A DNA stretch of 64,000 bases from Salvator merianae (Eukaryota > Chordata > Lepidosauria > Squamata > Teiidae): contig QVOM02000112.1 in NCBI GenBank assembly GCA_003586115.2, positions 44,703,487 through 44,767,486 of the forward strand, written 5' to 3'. Positions 57,184 to 64,000 of the stretch are shown piece after piece. The notes beneath the pieces are model-generated. The model was given only the letters and a program-made list of their open reading frames with translations, searched no databases and had not been told where the DNA came from. Numbering within the stretch: the first letter of the stretch is position 1; each line of letters begins with the position of its first letter. The translations under genes were made by a program, and so were the position numbers.

Positions 57184-57504
57184 AGGATGTAAGATGGTCT
57201 CTAGGAAATGCCATTCATCCTCACACTTCAAGAAATCTGTATACAGTAACAAATCCACTTTCTTTTTTTCTTTTTTTGTGTGCATAGCTACACAGGGAAA
57301 CAGCTGGGAAAGCATTTCTCTGTTAGGTACCTTGACAAAGATATATGTGCCCCAAATTTGGAGGAAGAAGGCTTGAAGCAGCAGTATGCTGGAAAAAACA
57401 TGATTACTACTAGATTGTAAGATTTGATTCATGTTTCCCCTCCCCCCCCCTGTATTGCTTAGCTATGGATTAAGATACAAGCAGTAAGCTATGAGAATAT
57501 GGAA
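57184..57504. other. Non-coding stretch
   Basis: T-rich tract at 57261-57279 and a C run near 57442-57450. Nothing else supported. Confidence 0.45.
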
Positions 57505-57587
57505 TATTTATTTCTTAATTTATTTGCATTTTTATCCCATCCTATACCCAAAGGTGGGTTACAGCAATAAAAACAAAATGTAAAATG

Positions 57588-57621
<34 letters not shown>

Positions 57622-57960
57622 TGTTGTCTGTGTGGACAAACAGCTCCCATCCCAAAGCCACAGATCTCACTTTGAGGCAGCAGACTGGACATTGAGAAGG
57701 AAGACCTTCAGAAGCCATTTAGCAGTTAATTATTGCTCACATACTCTTGACCAGCCGGGTGCTGCAGTTGTTTGGAGCAGATCATGGTAGCAGAAGGCCA
57801 TGAAATGGTCCTAACATGCCACTGGTAGACACTCCTAGCCAGGCCAGACTACTCTGGACAGCCTCAGAGTAGATGAAGTGCTCCAAGAGCAGCCTTTATG
57901 CAGAGATAACTTCCTTCCTTCCTTCCCTCCCTCCCCCCCTCCCCCTGAAAGGAGTTCCTG
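57505..57960 (-). repeat. Retroposon in minus orientation with (CA)n and polypyrimidine tracts
   Basis: TTATTTCTTAATTTATTTGC, TTTTATCCCATCCTATACCC and GGTGGGTTACAGCAATAAAA mirror the end of squamate LINE/SINE retroposons. A (CA)n microsatellite occupies 57590-57619 and a purine-free tract about 57910-57946. The 5' boundary of the retroposon is unclear. Confidence 0.45.
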
Positions 57961-60659
57961 TCATGACAGGTTCTCTGCTGCTCTGGAATACTTTATATAA
58001 AATAATGCATTTATGTTACAAAACAAATTCTGGCTGCATGAAACCTACATGATTGATCAACTGCAGTGAGGAACGTTAACGTTGTCATGGACTGCGCAAG
58101 CAGGAAAAAGCACCTCAAAAGAAATACACTCAATAGACGTTTTCCATTCTTCTATTGACTTCCACTAGAATGGAACTGGAATAGAATTAACATGATGGAA
58201 CTGCAAACATCCTTCACAGTGAAGGGGACTCACACATGGTTCCAGAGGAGCCCAAGCATGTTGAGAAATCTCTTTCTGATGTCATTTTCCAGCTCATTAT
58301 TTTTTCACCCCCAAAGTTATAGTAACAATTTAGTCTATGGTGACTGACATGTGCCAGGACCTTGTACCTGCTTGTTCTTTGATAGCTGCAGGAAAACCCT
58401 GAGGGTTACGTCACATCTACTCTGCTATTACTCTGCCTCTCTGCTTGCCAAGTCTATGCCACTCATCATGTACAATTGCTTCAACCAAATTTAATGAGTT
58501 GGTCTGATGATGGCTGTGGAGCAGGTACAAAAACCAGTACATGCCAGAGATGGCTAAGTGGCCACAAGCAAAGGGACATCTACCTCTCAAATGGTGGGCA
58601 TCCATGCAAGTAGTGGATAGTTTGGGCAGCAAATGTGCTGCTGGCAAGTAGACAGGAGCATTGTGTGGAAAAATATGCTTCTGTTAATGTCAACACATGA
58701 TAACAGAAATAAGTGCACAAGTATCTTGTTGCTTACATAACATGAGCTCTCTTGTGTGCGTGTGTTTTGTTTTGTTTTCCAGTTGACAAGTGTCTTTTCT
58801 TTTAGGACTGCTACTATACTATCTCTGACAGTGTCCCTTTGCAACAATCCATTTTTTTATTAAGGCATTTTTAAACACTTTGTGCACAAGATTAGTAGCT
58901 TGCTCACAACTCTTTTTTCTGCTTTTGCCTCATTCCCTTCACATCCTCTTTCAGAGCTTCAGTTGTGGCTTGTGGTTGGCAGAATGCCTGCAACTCCTCT
59001 CCCCAGCACCACTCCAGGTAAACGCCTGCCTTCTTTTTTCTATTTAACATATTTTTGCCAGGAACAAGGCCATGTTTGTTAAGACCCCATCCTCTTTAGT
59101 TGCTTTCTAAAAGAAGCCAGATGATTTGAAGATTTGATAGTTTCTTCCTCTTCCTCTCCCTGCAGTACAGCTGTATGGTAGGCATGATTGCATTTAGAAA
59201 GTGTCCCAGAAAAGACACACACACAATTTCATTCTGTGTAATATCGTAGAGGCTTCTTCAGAGTTCTTTTCTCAGCTTTGCAGAAAGGGCACCTCTTAGG
59301 ATCCCTGGAATAGATCAAAGGCAGGATGTATGCAACTGAATACGACATTAATAACCCTCTGATCACTCAACCTTGCCCTGTATCCCATGTATGGATATAG
59401 CCTTGATTACTGTTTGGTCGTTTCAGCCTTCTTCCTATTTATTTTTGAAACTATTGTGAAATATTTTCACATTATAAACAAACCTCATCCCCCCAAACAG
59501 AATGTACGGTGAGGATTTTGTATCTCTGGGAAAAAATTAAGATATGCTAATTGACTGTTCTGTCATAGACTTTCTAGTTCAATTTTAAAATATAGGCAAT
59601 ATCTCTGCTTTTCTAACTGCCTTTTAAAACTCAGTACTTGTCACTCAGAAGCTGGAAACAGTGCACTTAAGTATGCCATACAGGAATAGAGCTACAATCT
59701 TTACTGCAAATTTACCAGAACTGTTTTGGGACTCGCATTTCCCTCGGGTGCTAAATTCAATAGCAACCTTGGCTTCTTTGATAAGCCAAAGGAGAAAATG
59801 AATGCTGGCATACAGTGACAGTGGAATTTTCTGATGATGGAAAAAATGATCTGTGAATTACCCCTCTTTACACTATCTTGAAAGCAAAAATAGATTTACT
59901 TTTGAAGCTTTTCCATCTTGACCTGACTTTTAAAAGATCTCATAGGTCTTCTGAGGATGTATCAGTAAACTAGCATCTTTGATCTCACCCATTCACCTTA
60001 TGCTTTTCTGCTGCTTATAGTCTATTGCTTGTCTGCATTTATGCCTGAAATGTGTGAGTAACTGCTTGCTGATCATTGTCTCAAAGGAGTAGGGCAGGTT
60101 TCGCTAGTAATCATTCAGTAACCGCTTAATATCGTTATTTGATATCATTTTTATGTTCAAGCATAGGACGTAAAATTGCTGGGAGGAACTATTCTTGTCT
60201 TTTCCTCCTATAGTGTTTTTTCTAATGTGAATGTTGTTACATTTCCTACCACCTTCTATTTAAAGTGTTCTAAGCCTTATGTATAGCTCTCCCCCCATCA
60301 TACTTTTGTGCTTATAATAATTCTGTGAGTTAAATTAGGCTATCAGGTAGCAACTGGCTCAAAATTATTCAACAGCTGAATAGGGATGTAAACATTGTAA
60401 TCACTGCATGTTGCTGCTTCTCTATCTTTTAAAATATATTTTTCTTACCACTTTATTATTTGTGGGTATTGACTTTATTTGTATATCCTGTCTGTAGTAA
60501 GTCCACAGAAACTATTGGGATGAGTGGAGTCAAACATGGAAATAAATATATGTTCTAATATGCCTCTATGCACTGTTTTTTGGAAAGGAAGCATTTCTAC
60601 AAAACAACATGCATATTTAGCTTATACAAATGATGCGGGGCATTGGGAGTCCACTAAGA
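57961..60659. other. Long non-coding stretch with few repeats
   Basis: The least repeat-laden part of the window. No coding frame is convincing on either strand and no RNA gene is seen. Some parts (about 59690-59900) have high sequence complexity without repeat signature and could be conserved non-coding DNA, but that cannot be judged without comparison. Confidence 0.45.
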
Positions 60660-60870
60660 AGTGTCAATAGCACTATTTAAAAAGCAGCAGGATGCAATTT
60701 CCATGGATGCTGCCATCATGGCCCATGAAAACATCACAGCCAGGGAACTTTGGTTACCCAGTTTCAATGTTTCTGCCTGCAGTGTTTTCAAGGAACACCA
60801 GAAATAGCTGAGGAAGTTGGCCATTTTCTATGTTCATAAAAACCTAGGGCCCATGCAATCTCTGCATTAT
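60660..60870. repeat. Family D dispersed repeat, copy 2
   Basis: Contains CAGTTTCAATGTTTCTGCCT, AAGGAACACCAGAAA and GGCCATTTTCTATGTTCATA, shared in diverged form with 50884-51020. Unrecognised family. Confidence 0.45.
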
Positions 60871-61026
60871 TTGAGCACTTTCACAGCACAACAAGAGTGC
60901 ATGTGATAGCTCCCCCATAAGAATATTTTTTTGCTAGTATTGTATTATCCTAAAGGCTCTGTGCAGATTTTGTCCATAAAACTGCATGTGCAGGGAAAAC
61001 AGCTCATGGAACAGAGAAAATTCCTA

Positions 61027-61135
61027 GGCCCTTTTCATACTGGGTATTGTTTCAGGATAAACCCCAGAATAAAGGCCTGCTATTCAGATGCTAGCAGGGA
61101 CTATGGCAGGTCCACCCTCCTTGTCACACTACATC
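61027..61135. mobile_element. Half of a foldback MITE
   Basis: AGGCCCTTTTCATACTGGGT, TTCAGGATAAACCCCAGAAT, AAAGGCCTGCTATTCAGATG and GACTATGGCAGGTCC follow the left arm of the element at 52302-52485. The right arm is missing and the copy abuts the CR1-like fragment. Confidence 0.45.
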
Positions 61136-61397
61136 CACAGTGGATGAAACGGTCAACCTCTTTAAACAGGTGCACAACTGGGCCAGCACTCTTGTTCTGG
61201 ACTACGGAGGGCATGCAAATACAACAGAGAATCCTTTTTGGCAGCACTTCAGGAAGTGCTGCCAGAAACGGCACCTGAAGCGAGAGTACGGACCAACAAA
61301 GGGATATATATATATTTCACCCAGCAAGTCATCAGTCCATGGAATTTACTACCAGAAGACAGCAACCACCTGGATAGCTTTAAGAAAAGGTTAGACA

Positions 61398-62146
61398 TAG
61401 GGGTGTGCACGAAGCTTCGTAGCACCAAAACTTTGTTCGAATTTCGTGATTTCGTTCCCTTCGCATTGAATGCGAAGGGCAGCAGAAATCACGAATGCGA
61501 ATTGCAAAGGTCCCTCAATTTTCGCTGCATTTCAGGACCTTCGCAATTTGCTGCTGTCTCATCCCCCTAGGCTGTCAGTGTGCGCACTGACAGACTAGGG
61601 GGTATGAGACAGCCAACGGAAGAGGAGAAAAATCAACGTGAAGGGAGGGAGAACTAGGTCTTCCCTTCGCGTTGATTTTTCTCCTCGTCCATTGGTTGTC
61701 TCATACCCCCTAGGCTGTCAGTGTGCGCACTGACAGACTAGGGTGAATTAGGCAGCACACAGCCATCGGAAAGGAAGAAAAATCAACACGAAGGAAAGAC
61801 CTTTGCTGTGAAGGTCTTTACTTCGTGTTGATTTTTCTTCCTTTCTGATGGCTGCCTCATTCCCCTAGGCTATCAGCGCGCGCGCTGACAGACCAGAGTG
61901 AATGAGACAGTGCGCAGCGATCGGAAACGTAGAAAAATCAACGCGAAGGGAAAACCTTCGCAGCGAAGGTCTTTCCTTCACGTTGATTTTTCTACGTTTC
62001 CCGATCAGTACGGTTGCTGCAAAGATTTTTGCATAGAAAACGAAAGGCCCCCTTTTTGCGCCTCTCGTTTTCGTCCGAAAACGAAGCTCCATTGCTTCGC
62101 AGTGCTGCGAAGCGAAGAGGGGAAAGTGCCTTCGTGCACACCCCTA
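61398..62146. mobile_element. Non-autonomous hAT-type element, 749 bp, with hairpin array
   Basis: TIRs of 17 bp are perfect: TAGGGGTGTGCACGAAG and CTTCGTGCACACCCCTA. An exact 8-bp direct duplication GTTAGACA flanks it (61390-61397 and 62147-62154), as expected for hAT. The ends differ at one base from the element at 23826-24955 (TAGGGG versus TAGGGA), so both were probably moved by the same or a closely related transposase, but their interiors are unrelated apart from CGAA/TTCG-rich subterminal parts. The middle is a three-unit array of hairpins. No protein is encoded. It sits in a CR1-like LINE and is therefore younger than that LINE. Confidence 0.9.
61564..62008. repeat. Tandem array of three paired-hairpin units (143-155 bp each)
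   Basis: Units begin at 61564, 61707 and 61862. Each has a first hairpin made of CCCCTAGGCTGTCAGTG and CACTGACAGACTAGGG-type arms (third unit CTATCAGCGCG/CGCGCTGACAG), then a spacer with GAGACAG or GGCAGC, then a second hairpin whose arms carry AGAAAAATCAACG and CGTTGATTTTTCT. The distal stem differs among units but pairs within each: GAGGAG/CTCCTC, AAAGGAAG/CTTCCTTT, AAACGTAG/CTACGTTT. Confidence 0.85.
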
Positions 62147-62280
62147 GTTAGACAACTTTGTGGATGACAGGTTTATCAAAAGCTAATTGAATTGATACCT
62201 AGGAACTGCCTCCAAGTTGGAGAGACAGGCAGGATGCCTCTAAAGATCATTTGCAGGGAGTCAAGAGCAGCTGAAGGTTT

Positions 62281-62610
62281 AAATTATTTGAGTATTTATA
62301 TCCTGCCATTCACCCAAGGGTCCCAGAATGGATCAGAAATAAAATGCATAAAAAAGTACAAAATATGCATCAAAATATTACCCCTCCCTCCCTGGTAGAC
62401 AAAATACTCCCTCTGGCAAAAATGTCCTACACTCTGGTCACTCAAGCTGGACAGCTGCCTAACACCAGGATAACAGGAGAACTCCTGACTCTCACCAAGG
62501 AGTTAGATTTAAACTTGGGTACCCAACACTGCCTCTCATACAGGCTAATGCCCAACTGGAAAATGATTTGCCTCACACCCAGACCCTTCTCTATACCTTG
62601 TCTCCTTCAT
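62281..62610 (-). repeat. Retroposon inserted in the CR1-like 3' UTR
   Basis: AAATTATTTGAGTATTTATA, then TCCTGCCATTCACCCAAGGG and CAGAATGGATCAGAAAT, is the reverse of a squamate LINE/SINE tail. It interrupts the CR1-like 3' UTR between GAGCAGCTGAAGGTTT and TTTGCCTTTG. Its far end is only roughly placed. Confidence 0.5.
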
Positions 62611-62732
62611 TTTGCCTTTGTTTTCCGCTTGAGCATGCCCATAAGCAATTGATGGGCCACTGTGTGAGACAGGATGTTGGACTAGATGGGCTATGACCTG
62701 ATGCAGCAGGGCTCTTCTTATATTCTTAAGTG

Positions 62733-62962
62733 GCACACCACTGAAAAGATCTCTCCTGAAAACTGTGAAGGTCAAGAACTTTCATTCCCAGCTTTTGCAG
62801 TATCCACACTGCCTCTGAGGGCTCTTAGGAGGTTGGGGGGTGGGGGGTGGGTCATAACAAGCTGTATGAGTGTGGACCACTTTGGAGCAGGCTATAGTAG
62901 CCCACTGCAGCATGGCCCCTACTATGTGGATTAGAATAACTGATGTAGTGCAGAAAGGGCTT
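62733..62962. mobile_element. Family A TIR element, short copy
   Basis: The right end AGTGCAGAAAGGGCTT (62947-62962) and interior CACACCACTGAAAAGATC, GAACTTTCATTCCCAGCTTTTGCAG (in part) and CCTCTGAGGGCTCTTAGGAG are family A. A G-rich run GGGGGGTGGGGGGTGGG lies at about 62835-62851. Left end eroded. Confidence 0.5.
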
Positions 62963-64000
62963 TTGAGCCTGTGGTCTCAGCACCAACCAGCTTTTGAACA
63001 AATAACAAAGAGCAGACATTAAAGGTGCCCTATGTAGTTAAAGTATACAACAAGGAAAAGAAGAGTATAATCATTAGTTCACTAGAGCACTCTGTATGTT
63101 GTAGAAAAATTTATGGTGGATTGACACTGTGAAATTGACTTTAGTGCATCAATGGCTATCTGTGATAATACCTTATTCTGAGGTAGTGGCGACTCTCAAT
63201 AGCATAATTGATATTTTACTTTGGAAAATATGCTGTCTTTGAATTGTTTTTGAATATCAGTCAAGTAAATAGGGACACAATTATTCAGTTATTTTATATA
63301 TTACTATTTTAAAAAATATTTTACATATTATTTTTTAAAATAATAGCTGACGTTTTATAAATAAATCACACTCTTCAGCTTTTAATATCCTTGTACTTTT
63401 CTCTGCCCTCCATGTTAACCAAAACCAGCATTACCTATTGCTTTACAATAGCACTTTACTCTGATAATAGGGCAATTTCCACTTGAGATGTTGGCTAGAA
63501 TTACATTTCTTAGGCTGGAGGTGGGAATTCCCAGTGACAGCATTCAGGGATGTTTAAAAGACAGAGAGATAGTGCTCAGTGTCTATTATCTATTAAAGTT
63601 CTATCACATATAATATACTTTGGATCATTATTACCACTCATTTGCATGAAATAGGAAAATGCTATGTGATTTATCCTTTTTTCTTTAAACCAGAAAAGGA
63701 AATAACACTGGTTCTTCATAGCTATACTATTTTCACAAGCTTTAACCATGACAATTTAGGCTGATGGCATGGGAATCTACTAATTAGGATTTTAGACATG
63801 CAGATTAGGGCTTTCCTTATTATAGACTACCATGCAAAATGTAATTGTAGTGAAGGACAAAATGCATGTCTAAATCTACAAACAAGCACAATTCACAGTA
63901 TCCTTTGTATATTCTGCCATCTGGTGGTAGATGCATGAATAATTAAAAATGGTTCTAAGAGAACAAAAATATATGTCCAATCACGAACAACTAAACTAAA
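62963..64000. other. AT-rich non-coding stretch to window end
   Basis: No coding frame or recognised repeat. The last 500 bases contain TAATTAG and ATTTGCAT-type words but nothing that can be assigned a function from sequence alone. Confidence 0.5.

Larger units (their letters stand above)
61141..62728 (+). pseudogene. CR1-like LINE 3' part, split by two insertions
   Basis: In the frame used from 61238 it reads LQEVLPETAPEARVRTNKGI, then FTQQVISPWNLLPEDSNHLD and SFKKRLD, the C-terminus of CR1-like ORF2. After the hAT-type insertion (61398-62146) it resumes as LDNFVDDRFIKS, and GGAACTGCCTCCAAGTTGGA then GAGACAGGCAGGATGCC matches the 3' UTR of the copy at 46571. After a second insertion (about 62281-62610) the 3' end follows: AAGCAATTGATGGGCCACTG, GGACTAGATGGGC and CTTCTTATATTCTTA. 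Stops abound; inactive. Confidence 0.8.

Noticed and set aside
61564..62008. CRISPR-like repeat-spacer array
   Set aside because: Units are 143-155 bp, composed of hairpins inside a TIR element of a vertebrate genome, with no cas genes and no short direct repeats with unique spacers.

Overview
The window looks like AT-rich intergenic or intronic DNA from a squamate reptile (lizard or snake lineage). The clues are a BovB/RTE LINE fragment, a long near-intact CR1 LINE with the typical ATTCTATG tail, several CR1-like 3' fragments, a decayed Ty3/Gypsy integrase, a probable Vingi-like LINE end, and very many short terminal-inverted-repeat (TIR) elements. Species-level assignment is not possible from sequence reading alone. 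I found no host protein-coding gene, no rRNA or tRNA gene and no CRISPR. The only convincing coding sequences belong to transposable elements.

Layout. 1-13 kb: mostly unremarkable AT-rich DNA with a ~110-bp tandem repeat (3.0-3.4 kb), palindromic MITEs, a BovB endonuclease remnant on the minus strand (9.7-10.4 kb) and old CR1 pieces (11.0-12.3 kb). 13.9-14.6 kb: 5'-truncated CR1-like LINE on the minus strand. 16.7-22.1 kb: decayed TIR elements, a MIR-like SINE and simple repeats. 23.8-26.9 kb: a 1,130-bp non-autonomous hAT-type element with perfect TIRs and an 8-bp target duplication. Its right three quarters plus 285 bp of host flank reappear after a 530-bp N gap at a constant offset, most likely an assembly duplication. 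30.7-35.2 kb: the main element, a nearly full-length CR1 with intact ORF1 (zinc-knuckle-like motif, coiled coil, SGNH esterase) and an ORF2 (endonuclease plus reverse transcriptase) broken by one frameshift in an A6 run. 35.5-36.2 kb: I-superfamily/Vingi-like LINE end. 38-54 kb: a dense field of TIR elements from a few families with related ends, including a 745-bp GC- and CpG-rich element that is a chain of hairpins (42.6-43.4 kb), plus another CR1-like fragment. 54.4-55.4 kb: Gypsy integrase remnant. 56.1-57.2 kb: two exact 75-bp copies of an exon-like segment 839 bp apart. 61.1-62.7 kb: a CR1-like LINE end split by a second hAT-type element, which carries a three-unit array of paired hairpins, and by a retroposon.

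The parts do not form a pathway. They form a layered insertion record: old CR1, MIR and BovB pieces, then waves of non-autonomous DNA transposons, with the long CR1 apparently the youngest LINE. The most unusual signals are the hairpin array at 61.56-62.01 kb, where the two arms of each hairpin match each other better than they match neighbouring units; the multi-hairpin CpG-rich element at 42.6-43.4 kb; the exact 75-bp duplicate; and the gap-flanking duplication.
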